From Actinomycetota bacterium (GTDB lineage: Bacteria > Actinomycetota > Actinomycetes > Mycobacteriales > JACQDL01): DNA of 64,000 bases. A program made the position numbers and the translations under genes. The stretch is taken from contig JACQDL010000023.1 of the NCBI GenBank assembly GCA_016201065.1, positions 62,001-126,000 on the forward strand. The letters run 5' to 3'. The notes under the pieces were generated by a model. It made no database searches. It was not told where the DNA came from and worked only from the letters and a program-made list of their open reading frames with translations. Shown piece after piece: positions 1-16,417 of this stretch (positions are counted from its first letter, which is position 1; every line of letters begins with the position of its first letter).

Positions 1-136
1 TGCCCCGGGTCATCATCCGGCGGATCGCGACGTCCTCCTTGACGTAGTCCTTGTACAGCTTGTCCGCGAACCAGCGGGACTTCCACTCGGTGGTGACGCC
101 GAGCCGGAACCCGTGCGGGTTGACCTTCTGACCCAC
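1..136 (-). CDS. rpsC: 30S ribosomal protein S3, N-terminal part only
   Basis: Only the first 45 or so codons are inside the window; the gene continues past base 1. The visible protein begins [20 protein letters not shown], the classic N-terminus of bacterial S3, a 30S head protein at the mRNA entry channel. The start is GTG at 136-134, overlapping by one base the TAG stop of rplV (TAGTG), so the two are translationally coupled. Position after rplV is the standard S10-operon order. The identity is secure; the rest of the gene cannot be judged. Confidence 0.95.
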   Translation of the reverse strand, partial: MGQKVNPHGFRLGVTTEWKSRWFADKLYKDYVKEDVAIRRMMTRG

Positions 137-564
137 TAGCGGGTCCTCCCCTTCGCGCTCGACTTCTTCTGCTTGGGCGCCTTCGGCACGCTCTCCACCT
201 CAACCGTGATGTGGCTGGTCCGCTTGCGGATTCGGTAGGCCCGACCCTGAGCGCGCGGCCGGAACCGCTTCAGGGTTGGGCCCTCGTCGACGTACGCCCG
301 GGCAATGACGAGCGTGTCGGGGTCGAGCCGGAGATTGTGCTCGGCGTTGGCCACCGCGCTCGCCAGCACCTTCGACACCGGCTCGCTTGCGGCCTGCGGT
401 GCGAACCGCAGCATCGTGAGCGCCTCGTCCGCCTTCATGCCACGGATGAGATCGACCACGCGCCGCGCCTTCATCGGCGTGACGCGGACGTACGTCGCCC
501 GCGCCCTGGCACGGGGATTCTCCTCCACCGTGCTGCCCGCTGCCGAAGCGGCCTTGGCGTCCAT
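136..564 (-). CDS. rplV: 50S ribosomal protein L22
   Basis: L22 is a 23S rRNA-binding protein whose loop lines the peptide exit tunnel. The 142-residue product has the family core ([15 protein letters not shown] near residue 28, then AEHN and the basic RTSHITVEV segment near the end). It has an N-terminal extension of about 20 residues and a Lys/Ser-rich tail of about 15, which makes it longer than the 110-residue E. coli protein; such extensions are common in actinobacteria. ATG start at 564. It sits between rpsS (93-base gap) and rpsC (1-base overlap) in the S10 operon. Confidence 0.97.
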   Translation of the reverse strand: MDAKAASAAGSTVEENPRARARATYVRVTPMKARRVVDLIRGMKADEALTMLRFAPQAASEPVSKVLASAVANAEHNLRLDPDTLVIARAYVDEGPTLKRFRPRAQGRAYRIRKRTSHITVEVESVPKAPKQKKSSAKGRTR

Positions 565-657
565 TCGCTGTCCCCTTGCTCGCTGATCTCGTCTGCCGCC
601 GGTCGGGCCGGCCGGGCTGTCATGTCTCCGTCGTGGTGGCGCCGGGCGTGTGCCCGA

Positions 658-939
658 CTACTTGCGGCGCGCCTTGCGGTCGTCCTTGACATGCCCCCGG
701 AAGGTCCGGGTCAGCGCGAACTCCCCGAGCTTGTGCCCCACCATCGCCTCGGTGATGAACACCGGGACGTGCTTGCGGCCGTCGTGCACCGCGATGGTGT
801 GACCGAGCATGTCCGGGATGATCGTCGAACGCCGAGACCACGTCTTGATGACCGCCTTCTTGCTCGCCTCGTTCATCGCGTCCACCTTCTTCAGCAGGTG
901 GTCGTCAACGAACGGGCCCTTCTTCAGACTGCGTGGCAT
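658..939 (-). CDS. rpsS: 30S ribosomal protein S19
   Basis: S19 binds 16S rRNA with S13 in the 30S head. The 93-residue protein begins [19 protein letters not shown] and carries the family segments [19 protein letters not shown] and [13 protein letters not shown]. Length and sequence are standard for the family. It lies 16 bases downstream of rplB and 93 bases upstream of rplV in the S10 operon. Nothing is atypical. Confidence 0.97.
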   Translation of the reverse strand: MPRSLKKGPFVDDHLLKKVDAMNEASKKAVIKTWSRRSTIIPDMLGHTIAVHDGRKHVPVFITEAMVGHKLGEFALTRTFRGHVKDDRKARRK

Positions 940-955
940 CGCCTGCTACCTACCC

Positions 956-1789
956 CTAGCGCTTCTTGTTGGTCTTGCGACGACGGACGATCAGCGCGTC
1001 GCTGGCCTTGCGACGCCGGGTGCGGCCCTCCGGCTTGCCCTTCGGGTTGACCGGGTGCCGCCCTCCGGAGGTCTTGCCCTCGCCACCGCCGTGCGGGTGG
1101 TCGACGGGGTTCATCGCGACGCCGCGGACGCTCGGCCGGGTGCCCTTCCAGCGCATCCGACCGGCCTTGCCCCAGTTGATGTTGGACTGCTCGGCGTTGC
1201 CGACCTCGCCCACCGTGGCGCGACACCGGACGTCGACGTTCCTGATCTCCCCTGAGGGCATCCGGAGCTGGGCGTAGGCCCCTTCCTTCGCGACCAGCTG
1301 CACCGACGACCCGGCCGACCGGGCGATCTTCGCCCCACCACCGGGACGCAGCTCGATGGCGTGCACGACCGTACCGACCGGGATGTTGCGCAGCGGCAGG
1401 TTGTTGCCAGGCTTGATGTCGGCGCCCGGGCCGTTCTCGACCCGGTCGCCCTGCTTCAGCCGCGACGGCGCGACGATGTATCGCTTCTCGCCGTCGGCGT
1501 AGTGAAGCAGTGCGATCCGGGCGGTCCGGTTCGGGTCGTACTCGATGTGCGCGACCTTGGCCGGCACCCCGTCCTTGTCGGCCCGCCGGAAGTCGATCAG
1601 CCGGTAGGCCCGCTTGTGACCACCACCCTGGTGCCGGGCGGTCACCCGGCCGGCGTTGTTCCGCCCACCGCGAGAGTGCAACGGGCGCACCAGAGACTTC
1701 TCCGGCTCCGTGCGCGTGATCTCCACGAAGTCGGCGACGCTCGCGCCGCGTCGGCCCGGGGTCGTCGGCTTGTACTTGCGGATGCCCAT
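956..1789 (-). CDS. rplB: 50S ribosomal protein L2
   Basis: L2 is a 277-residue primary 23S rRNA-binding protein near the peptidyl transferase centre. It starts [21 protein letters not shown]. Near residue 50 it has the RNA-binding segment [20 protein letters not shown], and near the C-terminus the conserved [13 protein letters not shown], including the histidine linked to peptidyl transferase function. ATG start at 1789, 18 bases after rplW. Normal length and position in the S10 operon. Confidence 0.98.
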   Translation of the reverse strand: MGIRKYKPTTPGRRGASVADFVEITRTEPEKSLVRPLHSRGGRNNAGRVTARHQGGGHKRAYRLIDFRRADKDGVPAKVAHIEYDPNRTARIALLHYADGEKRYIVAPSRLKQGDRVENGPGADIKPGNNLPLRNIPVGTVVHAIELRPGGGAKIARSAGSSVQLVAKEGAYAQLRMPSGEIRNVDVRCRATVGEVGNAEQSNINWGKAGRMRWKGTRPSVRGVAMNPVDHPHGGGEGKTSGGRHPVNPKGKPEGRTRRRKASDALIVRRRKTNKKR

Positions 1790-1807
1790 CTCTTCAGTCC
1801 TTCACGC

Positions 1808-2104
1808 TCAGGCGACCGGGCCGCCGAAGACATCGATGCGGTTGCCCGGTGCCAGCGTGACAATCGCGCGCTTGGTGTCGTTGCGCTTGCCGTAGCCGGT
1901 GCGGGTGCGCTTGCGCTTGCCCTGCCGGTTGGCGGTGTTGACACTGCGCACGGTCACGTTGAAAACCTGCTGGACCGCGATCTTGATCTGCGTCTTGTTG
2001 GCATCCGGATGCACGATGAAGGTGTACTTGTTCTCATCGAGCAGCCCGTAGCTCTTCTCCGAGATCACCGGGGCGAGCAGGATGTCTCGTGGGTCCGCGC
2101 TCAC
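1808..2104 (-). CDS. rplW: 50S ribosomal protein L23
   Basis: L23 sits at the polypeptide exit and is the docking site for trigger factor and SRP. The 98-residue protein starts at GTG 2104 with (M)[19 protein letters not shown], the usual family opening. It also contains the [18 protein letters not shown] loop that reaches into the exit region. The GTG overlaps the rplD stop as GTGA, indicating coupled translation. Standard length. Confidence 0.97.
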   Translation of the reverse strand: MSADPRDILLAPVISEKSYGLLDENKYTFIVHPDANKTQIKIAVQQVFNVTVRSVNTANRQGKRKRTRTGYGKRNDTKRAIVTLAPGNRIDVFGGPVA

Positions 2105-2817
2105 TTCTCGGCCTCCTCGCCGGCGTCAGCGGCCTCCGCCTCGCCCGCGATGACTGTGTCCCGCTCCCGCGCGCTGGCGCGTGCGCCGCGTCCCCGAGCG
2201 GCCACGAACGCCTCGTACGCGTCGCGGGTGAACACGATGTCGTCGTTGACGAGCACGTCGTAGGTGTTGAGCTGGTCCGGCGCGATCAGGTGCACGTCCG
2301 GCACGTTGCGCAGGCTGAGCCAGGTCAACGTGTCGCTGCGCTCCACCACGACCATCACCCGGCGACCATCGACGAGGCCGGCCAGCGCGGTCCGGGCGGC
2401 CTTGGTCGACGGCTTCTCGCCGTCCACCAGGTGGCTCACCACGTGCAGCCGGCCACCGCGGGCCCGGTCGGACAGCGCGCCGCGCAGCGCCGCAGCCTTC
2501 ATCTTCTTCGGCGTGCGCTGGTCATAGCTACGCGGGGTCGGGCCGTGCACCACGCCGCCACCGGTGAACTGCGGCGCGCGGATCGAACCCTGCCGGGCCC
2601 GCCCGGTGCCCTTCTGCCGGTACGGCTTCGTGCCACCGCCGGAGACCTCACCGCGAGTGCGGGTCGAGTGGGTGCCCTGCCTGGCGGCGGCCTGCTGGGC
2701 CACCACCACCTGATGCATCAGCGCGATGTTCGCACTAGCGTCGAAGATCTCTGCGGGCAGTTCGACCGAACCGTCGGTCTTGCCATCCGGAGTGTGCACA
2801 TCGACGGTCGCGGTCAC
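2101..2817 (-). CDS. rplD: 50S ribosomal protein L4
   Basis: L4 binds 23S rRNA and forms part of the exit-tunnel constriction; in enterobacteria it also represses its own S10 operon. The 238-residue product contains the tunnel-loop signature [19 protein letters not shown] and [20 protein letters not shown]. An Ala/Glu-rich C-terminal tail of about 30 residues goes beyond the E. coli length. The GTG start at 2817 overlaps the rplC stop as GTGA. No evidence for or against autoregulation is visible. Confidence 0.97.
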   Translation of the reverse strand: MTATVDVHTPDGKTDGSVELPAEIFDASANIALMHQVVVAQQAAARQGTHSTRTRGEVSGGGTKPYRQKGTGRARQGSIRAPQFTGGGVVHGPTPRSYDQRTPKKMKAAALRGALSDRARGGRLHVVSHLVDGEKPSTKAARTALAGLVDGRRVMVVVERSDTLTWLSLRNVPDVHLIAPDQLNTYDVLVNDDIVFTRDAYEAFVAARGRGARASARERDTVIAGEAEAADAGEEAEK

Positions 2818-3467
2818 TTGTCGACACCGCCCTTCACCGCGGTGCGGACCAGGACCAGACCACCGGTCGGCCCGGGCACCGCACCCTTGAGCAGCAGCAG
2901 ACCGGCCTCGGGGTCCACCGCGTGCACCGTGATGTTCAGCGTCGTCGTGCGGACACCGCCCATCCGGCCGGCCATCCGCATGCCCTTGAACACCCGGCCC
3001 GGGGTGGCGCAGCCACCGATGGAGCCGGGGGACCGGTGCTTGCGCTGCGTGCCGTGCGAGGCGCCGAGGCCCTTGAAGCCGTGCCGCTTCATCACCCCCG
3101 CGGTCCCCTTACCCTTGGACCTCGCCGTGACGTCGACCTTCTGACCGGCCTCGAAGACATCCGGCCCGATCTCCTGGCCGACCTCGTACTCCGCACTGGC
3201 CGCCGTCCGCAGCTCGACCACGTACCGGCGCGGGGTGACCCCGGCCTTGGCGAAGTGGCCCGCGTCCGGCTTGTTGACCTTGCGTGGGTCAATGGCACCG
3301 AAGGCGAGCTGGACAGCGCTGTAGCCGTCCTTCTCCTCGGTGCGCACCTGCGTGACCACGCAGGGCCCGGCCTTGACGACGGTGACCGGAACGATCCGGT
3401 TACCCGCGTCGAAAACCTGGGTCATGCCGAGCTTCTCGCCCAGTACGCCCTTGATCTGCTTAGCCAT
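2814..3467 (-). CDS. rplC: 50S ribosomal protein L3
   Basis: L3 is an early 50S assembly protein whose loop reaches the peptidyl transferase centre. The 217-residue product begins [20 protein letters not shown] and has the central [14 protein letters not shown] and [20 protein letters not shown] motifs. ATG start at 3467, 13 bases after rpsJ. It is the second gene of the S10 operon. Ordinary length and composition. Confidence 0.98.
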   Translation of the reverse strand: MAKQIKGVLGEKLGMTQVFDAGNRIVPVTVVKAGPCVVTQVRTEEKDGYSAVQLAFGAIDPRKVNKPDAGHFAKAGVTPRRYVVELRTAASAEYEVGQEIGPDVFEAGQKVDVTARSKGKGTAGVMKRHGFKGLGASHGTQRKHRSPGSIGGCATPGRVFKGMRMAGRMGGVRTTTLNITVHAVDPEAGLLLLKGAVPGPTGGLVLVRTAVKGGVDK

Positions 3468-3480
3468 GATGTCGGCGCCC

Positions 3481-3786
3481 CTACTGGATGTTCACGTCGA
3501 CGCTGGCCGGCAGGTCGATGCGCATCAGCGCGTCAACCGTCTTGGGCGTCGGGTCGAGGATGTCGATCAGGCGCTTGTGCGTGCGCATCTCGAAATGCTC
3601 ACGGCTGTCCTTGTACTTGTGCGGCGAGCGGATGACGCAGTACACGTTCTTCTCAGTCGGCAGCGGCACCGGGCCGACGACCCGCGCGCCAGTGCGCGTC
3701 ACGGTGTCGACGATCTTCCGCGCCGAGGCATCGATGGCCTCATGGTCGTAGGCCTTGAGCCGGATGCGGATCTTCTGTCCCGCCAT
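3481..3786 (-). CDS. rpsJ: 30S ribosomal protein S10 (NusE)
   Basis: S10 is a 30S head protein and, as NusE, links ribosomes to NusG during antitermination. The 101-residue product starts [20 protein letters not shown] and contains the characteristic [19 protein letters not shown] segment. It is the first gene of the S10 operon. Between it and tuf there are about 106 bases with a strong hairpin, so its own promoter is expected in the short stretch after that hairpin, although no convincing -35/-10 pair could be picked. Confidence 0.98.
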   Translation of the reverse strand: MAGQKIRIRLKAYDHEAIDASARKIVDTVTRTGARVVGPVPLPTEKNVYCVIRSPHKYKDSREHFEMRTHKRLIDILDPTPKTVDALMRIDLPASVDVNIQ

Positions 3787-3843
3787 GGTCTGGTAGCTCC
3801 GTAGTCTCGCCCGAGGGGTGCCGCTGGACTGCTTGCTGCTTGA

Positions 3844-3886
3844 GGCGGGGGTGGCGGCTGACTCGCTCAGGGCCGCCGCCCCCGCC
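3844..3886 (-). terminator. Hairpin terminator after tuf
   Basis: A 15-base stem with one mismatch (left arm 3844-3858, right arm 3872-3886, both nearly pure G/C) lies 6 bases beyond the tuf stop codon. There is no U-tract, as is usual in high-GC actinobacteria. It probably ends the rpsL-rpsG-fusA-tuf transcript and separates it from the S10 operon. Confidence 0.7.
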
Positions 3887-3892
3887 GTGACC

Positions 3893-5086
3893 TTACTTCA
3901 GGATCTTGATGACCCGACCGGAACCAACGGTGCGACCGCCCTCGCGGATCGCGAAGAGCAGCCCCTCCTCCATGGCGATCGGCTGGATCAGCTCCACCGC
4001 CATCTCGGTGTTGTCGCCGGGCATGACCATCTCGGTCCCCTCGGGGAGGGTCACCACACCGGTCACGTCCGTGGTCCGGAAGTAGAACTGCGGCCGGTAG
4101 TTGTTGAAGAACGGCGTGTGCCGGCCACCCTCGTCCTTGCCGAGGATGTAGACCTGGGCGTCGAACTGGGTGTGCGGGGTGGCCGTGCCCGGCTTGATGA
4201 CCACCTGGCCGCGCTCGACGTCCTCCCGCTTGATGCCCCGCAGGAGCAGGCCCACATTGTCGCCGGCCTGGCCCTGGTCGAGCAGCTTGCGGAACATCTC
4301 CACGCCGGTGACCGTCGTGCTCATCGGCTTTTCCTTGATGCCGATGATCTCCACCGTCTCATTGACCTTGATCACGCCGCGCTCGACCCGCCCGGTGACC
4401 ACGGTGCCCCGACCAGTGATGGTGAAGACGTCCTCGACCGGCATGAGGAACGGCTTGTCGATGTCGCGCTGCGGCTCGGGGATCGACTCGTCGACCGCGT
4501 CCAGCAGCTCCAGCAGCTTGGCGCCCCACGCGGCGTCGCCCTCCAGCGCCTTGAGCGCGGAGACCCGGACCACCGGGACGTCGTCGCCCGGGAACTCGTA
4601 GTTGCTGAGCAGTTCCCTGACCTCAAGCTCGACGAGCTCCAGGATCTCCTCGTCGTCGACCATGTCAGCCTTGTTCAGGGCCACGACGATGTAGGGCACA
4701 CCGACCTGACGCGCCAGCAGCACGTGCTCCTTGGTCTGCGGCATCGGACCGTCGGTCGCCGAGACCACCAGGATCGCACCGTCCATCTGTGCTGCACCGG
4801 TGATCATGTTCTTGATGTAGTCAGCGTGCCCGGGGCAGTCGACGTGCGCGTAGTGGCGCTTCTCCGTCTGGTACTCGACGTGCGCGATGGAGATGGTGAT
4901 GCCGCGCTGCCGCTCCTCCGGGGCCTTGTCGATCTGGTCGAACGCTGTTGAGGCGTTCAACGTCGGGTACTTGTCGTGCAAGACCTTGGTGATGGCCGCC
5001 GTCAGCGTGGTCTTGCCATGGTCGATATGACCAATGGTGCCAATGTTGACGTGCGGCTTGGTCCGCTCGAACTTCGCCTTCGCCAC
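3893..5086 (-). CDS. tuf: Translation elongation factor Tu
   Basis: EF-Tu is a GTPase that brings aminoacyl-tRNA to the ribosome. The 397-residue protein has the G1 loop GHIDHGKT (residues 19-26), G3 DCPGH (83-87), G4 NKAD (138-141), and the usual domains 2 and 3 ending in GRVIKILK. Ile instead of the more common Val in GHxDHGKT is a minor variation. Translation starts at ATG 5086 with an upstream GGAGG. It follows fusA after 170 bases, a gap containing a duplicated piece of the fusA end, and is followed by a strong hairpin. Confidence 0.98.
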   Translation of the reverse strand: MAKAKFERTKPHVNIGTIGHIDHGKTTLTAAITKVLHDKYPTLNASTAFDQIDKAPEERQRGITISIAHVEYQTEKRHYAHVDCPGHADYIKNMITGAAQMDGAILVVSATDGPMPQTKEHVLLARQVGVPYIVVALNKADMVDDEEILELVELEVRELLSNYEFPGDDVPVVRVSALKALEGDAAWGAKLLELLDAVDESIPEPQRDIDKPFLMPVEDVFTITGRGTVVTGRVERGVIKVNETVEIIGIKEKPMSTTVTGVEMFRKLLDQGQAGDNVGLLLRGIKREDVERGQVVIKPGTATPHTQFDAQVYILGKDEGGRHTPFFNNYRPQFYFRTTDVTGVVTLPEGTEMVMPGDNTEMAVELIQPIAMEEGLLFAIREGGRTVGSGRVIKILK

Positions 5087-5174
5087 TTGAGGTCCTCCTG
5101 TGGACTGACCGTCTTACGTCGGTGTCTGGTGGTCGTGATCGGCGGGCCAGAGGCCCTAGTGGTGCAGCTCGGCG

Positions 5175-5256
5175 GCGATGCTCACTCGCCCGTCGCCTTC
5201 GCGATGTCGCACTGCTCGGCTCCGGACTCGCTCCGCTCCGCACTCCGTTGCGATGC

Positions 5257-5281
<25 letters not shown>
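5175..5281. repeat. 32-base direct repeat spanning the fusA 3' end
   Basis: The 32 bases at 5250-5281, which contain the last codons and stop of fusA, occur again without mismatch at 5175-5206, 75 bases away in the fusA-tuf gap. The sequence between the copies is rich in GCTCCG-type words. This looks like a local partial duplication of the fusA end; the outer copy is downstream of the stop and has no coding role. Confidence 0.85.
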
Positions 5282-7353
<2,072 letters not shown>

Positions 7354-7405
7354 TGTCTTTCTCTCTCATCTCAGTTGCGTCGGCGCGGGGTGCGCGTCCC
7401 GCTGA

Positions 7406-7876
7406 TCACCAGCGGTAGTGCGCGAAGGCCTTGTTCGACTCGGCCATCTTGTGGGTGTCCTCGCGGCGCTTCACGCTCGCCCCGAGACCGTTGCTGGCGT
7501 CCAGCAGCTCGTTCATGAGCCGCTCGGTCATCGTCTTCTCGCGACGCCCGCGGCTGTACTGCACGAGCCAGCGCAGCGCGAGGGTCGTGCTGCGGGCCGG
7601 GCGCACCTCGACCGGCACCTGGTAGGTGGCGCCACCGACCCGCCGGCTGCGCACCTCCAGCGTCGGCTTGACGTTGTCCAGCGCACGCTTGAGCGTGATC
7701 ACCGGGTCGGTGCCGCTCTTCTCGCGGCACCCCTCCATGGCGTCGTAGACGATCCGCTCCGCCAGCGACCTCTTGCCGGACAGCAGCACCTTGTTGATGA
7801 GCTGCGTGACCAGCGGCGCCCCGTAGACCGGGTCCACTGCGATCGGCCGCTTGGCGGCCGGGCCCTTGCGGGGCAT
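7406..7876 (-). CDS. rpsG: 30S ribosomal protein S7
   Basis: S7 is a primary 16S rRNA-binding protein that organises the 30S head. The 156-residue product starts [19 protein letters not shown] and ends [15 protein letters not shown], both typical of the family. The ATG at 7876 overlaps the rpsL stop (TGATG), so S12 and S7 are translationally coupled. Standard length and str-operon position. Confidence 0.98.
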   Translation of the reverse strand: MPRKGPAAKRPIAVDPVYGAPLVTQLINKVLLSGKRSLAERIVYDAMEGCREKSGTDPVITLKRALDNVKPTLEVRSRRVGGATYQVPVEVRPARSTTLALRWLVQYSRGRREKTMTERLMNELLDASNGLGASVKRREDTHKMAESNKAFAHYRW

Positions 7877-8250
7877 CAGCTCTTCTCCTTCTTCGCGCCG
7901 TAGCGGCTACGGGCCTGCTTGCGGTTACGGACACCCTGGGTGTCCAGCGTGCCGCGAATGATCTTGTAGCGAACGCCCGGCAGGTCGCGCACCCGGCCGC
8001 CACGGACCAGTACGATCGAGTGCTCCTGAAGGTTGTGACCGACGCCAGGAATGTAGGCCGTGACCTCCACGCCGCTGGACAACCGCACGCGGGCCACCTT
8101 GCGCAGGGCCGAGTTGGGCTTCTTCGGGGTGGTCGTGTACACGCGAGTGCAGACGCCACGGCGCTGCGGGCTGCCCTTGAGCGCTGGGGTCTTGGTCTTC
8201 TCGACCTTGTCCTCGCGGCCCTTCCGGACCAGCTGCTGGATCGTGGGCAT
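7876..8250 (-). CDS. rpsL: 30S ribosomal protein S12
   Basis: S12 lies at the decoding centre. The true start is ATG 8250, giving 124 residues beginning [15 protein letters not shown]; the reading frame stays open further upstream but that part is not S12. The decoding loop [11 protein letters not shown] and the second loop [10 protein letters not shown] have the wild-type lysines, so no streptomycin-resistance substitution is seen there. First gene of the str operon; the next gene overlaps its stop codon. Confidence 0.98.
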   Translation of the reverse strand: MPTIQQLVRKGREDKVEKTKTPALKGSPQRRGVCTRVYTTTPKKPNSALRKVARVRLSSGVEVTAYIPGVGHNLQEHSIVLVRGGRVRDLPGVRYKIIRGTLDTQGVRNRKQARSRYGAKKEKS

Positions 8251-8613
8251 GTAAGCTCTCGCGTCTCCTCCGGTCGAGCCCCTGTCTGGGGTCTTCCTGA
8301 TCGTGCCTCTATGCAGGTAAAACAGCCTCGCTACCGGCCCCCGCGGTCGGGCGTGTCGGCCAGACCACGACGACCGGGCCGCACGCTTCCGAGGGGATGT
8401 CGTGTGTCGGCGCGATCCGAGGAGGCGGGAGTCCGCTCGGCGCGCACCACGTCCCGGGTTACCCCAGGCACGGGACTCGAGATTACTCGTGACCCGCTGG
8501 GATTCAAAATCGCCTCGGCCCCAGCATCCACGCCGCATGCTCCGTCGCTGTGGGGCTGGCCACCCGCGTGGGCGACCAGCCCCGAAACGATGAACCGGCG
8601 GGGGACGCCGACG
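8251..8613 (-). other. Intergenic region between rpoC and rpsL
   Basis: This 363-base stretch has no convincing gene. Near the rpoC side it holds a strong hairpin (listed separately). Near rpsL it should contain the str-operon promoter; an AT-rich stretch around 8310-8330 (reverse strand TTTTAC and CATAGAGG) is the only candidate and is weak. A small CCCC-TGTCT-GGGG hairpin lies in the presumed 5' leader of rpsL. Confidence 0.5.
8552..8583 (-). terminator. Hairpin terminator after rpoC
   Basis: A perfect 8-base stem, GGGGCTGG at 8552-8559 with CCAGCCCC at 8576-8583, encloses a loop that can itself pair CCAC with GTGG. It lies about 30 bases after the rpoC stop codon and is a good candidate to end the rplJL-rpoBC transcript. 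No U-tract. Confidence 0.65.
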
Positions 8614-12504
<3,891 letters not shown>

Positions 12505-12562
12505 GACGACTGCCTGCTTTCTGGATCGTGGTTGAGCGGGGTTCAGTGTGCGGGTCCGGTGA

Positions 12563-12595
12563 GCGGGTCCGCCAGGATCATCCCGGCGGACCCGC
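12563..12595 (-). other. Hairpin in the rpoB-rpoC gap
   Basis: A perfect 11-base inverted repeat (12563-12573 with 12585-12595) starts 5 bases after the rpoB stop codon. In the transcript it would form a stable GC-rich stem with an 11-base loop. It resembles a terminator but sits inside an operon, so it may be a partial terminator or an RNA processing or stability element. Function is inferred only. Confidence 0.55.
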
Positions 12596-12600
12596 GACGG

Positions 12601-15600
12601 TCAGACTTCCTCGACGCTGCTTGGTTCGCGGCGCGACAGATCGATGCCGAGCTCCTCGGCGGCCCGGAACACGTCCTCGTCGGTGTCCTTCATCTCCAGC
12701 CGGACGCCGTCGCGCGAGAGGACCTCGACGTTCAGGCACAGCGACTGGAGTTCCTTGAGGAGCACCTTGAACGACTCCGGGATGCCCGGTTCGGGGATGT
12801 TCTCGCCCTTGACGATGGCTTCGTAGACCTTCACCCGGCCCACGACGTCATCGGACTTGATGGTCAGCAGCTCCTGCAGCGTGTACGCCGCGCCGTAGGC
12901 CTGCATCGCCCAGCACTCCATCTCACCGAAGCGCTGGCCACCGAACTGCGCCTTACCACCCAGTGGCTGCTGCGTGATCATCGAGTACGGACCGGTCGAC
13001 CGCGCGTGGATCTTGTCGTCGACCAGGTGCAGCAACTTGAGGATGTAGATGTAGCCGACCGACACCGGGTATGGGAACGGCTCGCCGGTCCGCCCGTCGA
13101 ACAGGCTGGCCTTCCCGTCGGAGCCCACCATCGACTCGCCATCCCGGTTGGGATGGGTCGAGCCGAGCAGACCGATGATCTCCTCCTCGCGGGCGCCGTC
13201 GAACACCGGCGTCGCGACGTTGGTCCCGGGTGCGGCCTCGGCCGCGCCGATGGCGGTCAGCCTGGTCTTCCACCCCGCGTCGGCACCCTCGATCTTCCAG
13301 CCGTTGGCGGCCACCCAACCGAGGTGGGTCTCCAGGATCTGACCGATGTTCATCCGGCGCGGCACGCCGTGCGGGTTGAGCACCACGTCGACCGGCGTGC
13401 CGTCCGGCAGGAACGGCATGTCCTCCACCGGCAGGATCTTGCCGATGACGCCCTTGTTGCCGTGCCGGCCGGCGAGCTTGTCGCCGTCCTGGATCTTCCG
13501 CTTCTGGGCGACGTACACCCGGACCAGCTCGTTGACCCCGGGCGGCAGCTCGTCGCCGTCGTCCCGGCTGAAGACCCGGACACCGATGACCTTGCCGGAC
13601 TCGCCGTGCGGCACCTTCAACGAGGTGTCCCGCACCTCGCGGGCCTTCTCACCGAAGATCGCCCGCAGCAGCCGCTCCTCCGGGGTGAGCTCGGTCTCGC
13701 CCTTCGGGGTGACCTTGCCAACCAGGATGTCGCCCGGCACGACCTCGGCACCGATCCGGATGATGCCCCGCTCGTCGAGGTCGGCGAGGACCTCCTCGGA
13801 GACGTTCGGGATGTCCCGGGTGATCTCCTCGGCGCCGAGCTTGGTGTCCCGGGCGTCGACCTCGTGCTCCTCGATGTGGATCGAGGTGAGTACGTCCTCC
13901 TGGACCAGCCGCTGGGACAGGATGATCGCGTCCTCGAAGTTGTGCCCCTCCCAGGGCATGAACGCGACCAGCAGGTTCTTGCCGAGCGCCATCTCGCCGT
14001 CGTCGGTGCACGGACCGTCGGCGATGATCTGCCCGGCCTCGACCCGGACGCCCTCGTCGATGACCGGCTTCTGGTTGATGCAGGTGCCCTGGTTGGACCG
14101 GCGGAACTTGTGCATCCGATAGGTCTGCCTGGTGCCGTCGTCGGCCATCACCGTGATGTAGTCGGCGGAGACCTCCTCGACCACGCCGGCCTTCTTGGTC
14201 ACGACCACGTCACCCGCGTCGACGGCGGCCCGAAGCTCCTGGCCGGTCCCGACCAGCGGCGACTCGCTGCGCAGCAGCGGCACCGCCTGACGCTGCATGT
14301 TGGCGCCCATCAGGGCACGGTTGGCGTCGTCGTGCTCCAGGAACGGGATCATGGCCGTCGCCACCGACACCATCTGCCGCGGCGAGACGTCCATGTAGTC
14401 CAGGTTCTTCGGGTCGAGGTAGTCGACCTCGCCCCCCTTCTTGCGAACCAGGACCCGGCTCTCGGCGAAGTATCCCTTGGCGTCCAGCGGCGCATTGGCC
14501 TGCGCGATGACGTGCCGGTCCTCCTCGTCGGCGGTGAGGTAGTCGATCTGGTCGATCACCTGGCCGTCGACGACCTTGCGGTAGGGCGTCTCGATGAAGC
14601 CGAAGGCATTGACCCGGGCGTACGACGACAGGGAGCCGATGAGGCCGATGTTCGGACCTTCCGGCGTCTCGATCGGACACATCCGGCCGTAGTGGCTGGA
14701 GTGCACGTCCCGGACCTCCATGCCGGCCCGCTCCCGCGACAGGCCGCCAGGGCCGAGCGCGGACAACCGCCGCTTGTGGGTCAGGCCGGCCAACGGGTTG
14801 GTCTGGTCCATGAACTGGGACAGCTGAGAGGTCCCGAAGAACTCCTTGATCGCGGCCACTACCGGCCGAATATTGATCAGAGTCTGCGGGGTGATGGCCT
14901 CGACATCCTGCGTGGTCATCCGCTCGCGGACCACCCGCTCCATCCGGGACAGCCCGACCCGGATCTGGTTCTGGATCAGCTCGCCGACGGTACGCAGCCG
15001 CCGGTTGCCGAAGTGGTCGATGTCGTCGACCTCGTAACCATCCTCAAGGTTGTGGAGGCGGATGAGGTACTCGATCGTGCCGACGATGTCGTCCTCGGTG
15101 AGCGTGCCCTGGGTGACCGGGAGCTTCAGGCTGAGCTTCTTGTTCACCTTGTACCGGCCGACCTTGGCCAGGTCGTAGCGCTTGCCGTTGAAGAACAGGT
15201 TGTCCAGCAGCGTCTGCGCGCTCTCCCGGGTCGGTGGCTCGCCCGGGCGTAGCTTGCGGTAGATGTCGAGCAGGGCTTCGTCGGTGGAGGCGATGTGGTC
15301 CTTCTCCAGAGTGGAGATCATCAGCTCGGACCAGACGAACCGCTCCCGGATCGCCTCGGCGCTCCAGCCGAGCGCCTTCAGCAGCACGCTGACCGACTGG
15401 CGCCGCTTACGGTCGATGCGGACCCCGACGGTGTCCCGCTTGTCGATGTCGAACTCGAGCCAGGCGCCCCGGCTCGGGATCACCTTGCAGCTGTAGAGGT
15501 CCTTGTCCGAGGTCTTGTCCAGATTGCGGTCGAAGTACACCCCCGGCGACCGGACGAGCTGCGACACAACGACCCGTTCGGTGCCGTTGATGATGAAAGT

Positions 15601-16041
15601 GCCCTTGTCGGTCATCATCGGGAAGTCCCCCATGAAGACCGTCTGGCTCTTGATCTCACCTGTGGTGTTGTTCGTGAACTCCGCCGTGACGAACAACGGG
15701 GCGGAGTAGGTCATGTCCTTGTCCTTGCACTCCTCCACGGAGGCCTTGACGTCCTCGAACCGGGGGTTCGAGAAGGACAGGGACATCGATCCGGAAAAGT
15801 CCTCGATCGGAGAGATCTCGTTGAGGATCTCCTCGAGACCGCTCGCCGCGGCCGAGTCGCCCGCGTTCCGCGCGCGCCACCGGCCGCTGCCGACCAGCCA
15901 GTCGTAGGAGTCGACCTGAAGCGCGAGCAGATTCGGGACCTCAAGAGGCTCACGGATCTTGGCGAAGGAAACCCGAGGCGGAGCGCCAGGGATTCCCGGG
16001 GGGTTCGCAGTGCTGTTCTTGCCAGGGCGGGAGACTGCCAA
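12601..16041 (-). CDS. rpoB: DNA-directed RNA polymerase subunit beta
   Basis: The beta subunit forms half of the RNA polymerase active-site cleft and is the rifamycin target. The preferred start is TTG 16041, preceded by GGAAGGA at the right distance, giving 1146 residues that begin (M)[15 protein letters not shown]; an in-frame ATG 60 bases upstream lacks this support. The rifampicin region (residues 402-427, [17 protein letters not shown] then THKRRLS) is wild type at D412, H422 and S427. The conserved [17 protein letters not shown] segment near residue 25 is typical. Promoter-like sequences lie about 100 bases upstream. Confidence 0.97.
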   Translation of the reverse strand: MAVSRPGKNSTANPPGIPGAPPRVSFAKIREPLEVPNLLALQVDSYDWLVGSGRWRARNAGDSAAASGLEEILNEISPIEDFSGSMSLSFSNPRFEDVKASVEECKDKDMTYSAPLFVTAEFTNNTTGEIKSQTVFMGDFPMMTDKGTFIINGTERVVVSQLVRSPGVYFDRNLDKTSDKDLYSCKVIPSRGAWLEFDIDKRDTVGVRIDRKRRQSVSVLLKALGWSAEAIRERFVWSELMISTLEKDHIASTDEALLDIYRKLRPGEPPTRESAQTLLDNLFFNGKRYDLAKVGRYKVNKKLSLKLPVTQGTLTEDDIVGTIEYLIRLHNLEDGYEVDDIDHFGNRRLRTVGELIQNQIRVGLSRMERVVRERMTTQDVEAITPQTLINIRPVVAAIKEFFGTSQLSQFMDQTNPLAGLTHKRRLSALGPGGLSRERAGMEVRDVHSSHYGRMCPIETPEGPNIGLIGSLSSYARVNAFGFIETPYRKVVDGQVIDQIDYLTADEEDRHVIAQANAPLDAKGYFAESRVLVRKKGGEVDYLDPKNLDYMDVSPRQMVSVATAMIPFLEHDDANRALMGANMQRQAVPLLRSESPLVGTGQELRAAVDAGDVVVTKKAGVVEEVSADYITVMADDGTRQTYRMHKFRRSNQGTCINQKPVIDEGVRVEAGQIIADGPCTDDGEMALGKNLLVAFMPWEGHNFEDAIILSQRLVQEDVLTSIHIEEHEVDARDTKLGAEEITRDIPNVSEEVLADLDERGIIRIGAEVVPGDILVGKVTPKGETELTPEERLLRAIFGEKAREVRDTSLKVPHGESGKVIGVRVFSRDDGDELPPGVNELVRVYVAQKRKIQDGDKLAGRHGNKGVIGKILPVEDMPFLPDGTPVDVVLNPHGVPRRMNIGQILETHLGWVAANGWKIEGADAGWKTRLTAIGAAEAAPGTNVATPVFDGAREEEIIGLLGSTHPNRDGESMVGSDGKASLFDGRTGEPFPYPVSVGYIYILKLLHLVDDKIHARSTGPYSMITQQPLGGKAQFGGQRFGEMECWAMQAYGAAYTLQELLTIKSDDVVGRVKVYEAIVKGENIPEPGIPESFKVLLKELQSLCLNVEVLSRDGVRLEMKDTDEDVFRAAEELGIDLSRREPSSVEEV

Positions 16042-16138
16042 GATGCGTCCTTCCGAGGCCGTGCGCCGTCGTTGCGCGCGCGCCCAAGACCCACCGCTCA
16101 CGAGGCGGTCAAGAAGTCAGAGGGCAGCGCAAACTAGC

Positions 16139-16167
16139 AGTGTAGCCACTGGCGCCACTGCTGTCGA
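16139..16167 (-). promoter_or_regulatory. Probable rpoB promoter
   Basis: On the minus strand TCGACA (16167-16162) is separated by exactly 17 bases from TACACT (16144-16139). This is one mismatch from the sigma-70-class -35 consensus TTGACA, with a typical actinobacterial -10. A transcript would start near 16132 and have a leader of about 90 bases before the rpoB TTG. Confidence 0.6.
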
Positions 16168-16351
16168 GGCAGCATCGAAAGGTCGCACTGATGAGGCCAG
16201 GGTGACGCCCGAGCGTCGCCGCGTCAAGGGGACGTGCGACCGGCCACCCTGCCAAACCAAGCAAAACCCATGACGACCTACCACCCGATTGCACCCGCTA
16301 AACCCCAGTCGGGTGACCGGCCGACCGGTCCGGCACCACGCCGAGAACAGC

Positions 16352-16386
16352 ACCAGCGCGGCCATCAGGACGACGGCCGCGCTGGT
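16352..16386 (-). terminator. Hairpin (attenuator or terminator) after rplL
   Basis: A perfect 12-base stem (16352-16363 with 16375-16386) with an 11-base loop lies 31 bases after the rplL stop. E. coli has a partial terminator at the same rplL-rpoB position, which lowers rpoBC expression relative to rplJL; by analogy this may act as an attenuator. Confidence 0.65.
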
Positions 16387-16417
16387 AGGAGGCTGGTAGG
16401 AGGCTGGAGCGAGGCAG

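Larger units (their letters stand above)
16042..16417 (-). other. Intergenic region between rplL and rpoB
   Basis: These 376 bases contain no supported gene. From the rplL side they hold a short direct repeat (GCTGGTAGGAG twice, 16381-16402), a strong 12-base-stem hairpin, roughly 170 bases with relatively A/T-rich patches, and then the rpoB promoter and a 90-base leader. The arrangement suggests that rpoBC is transcribed both by read-through past an attenuator and from its own promoter. Confidence 0.5.

Noticed and set aside
14780-14840. Rifampicin-resistance change in RpoB
   Set aside because: The residues corresponding to E. coli D516, H526 and S531 are wild type; the only differences from E. 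coli are normal actinobacterial ones.
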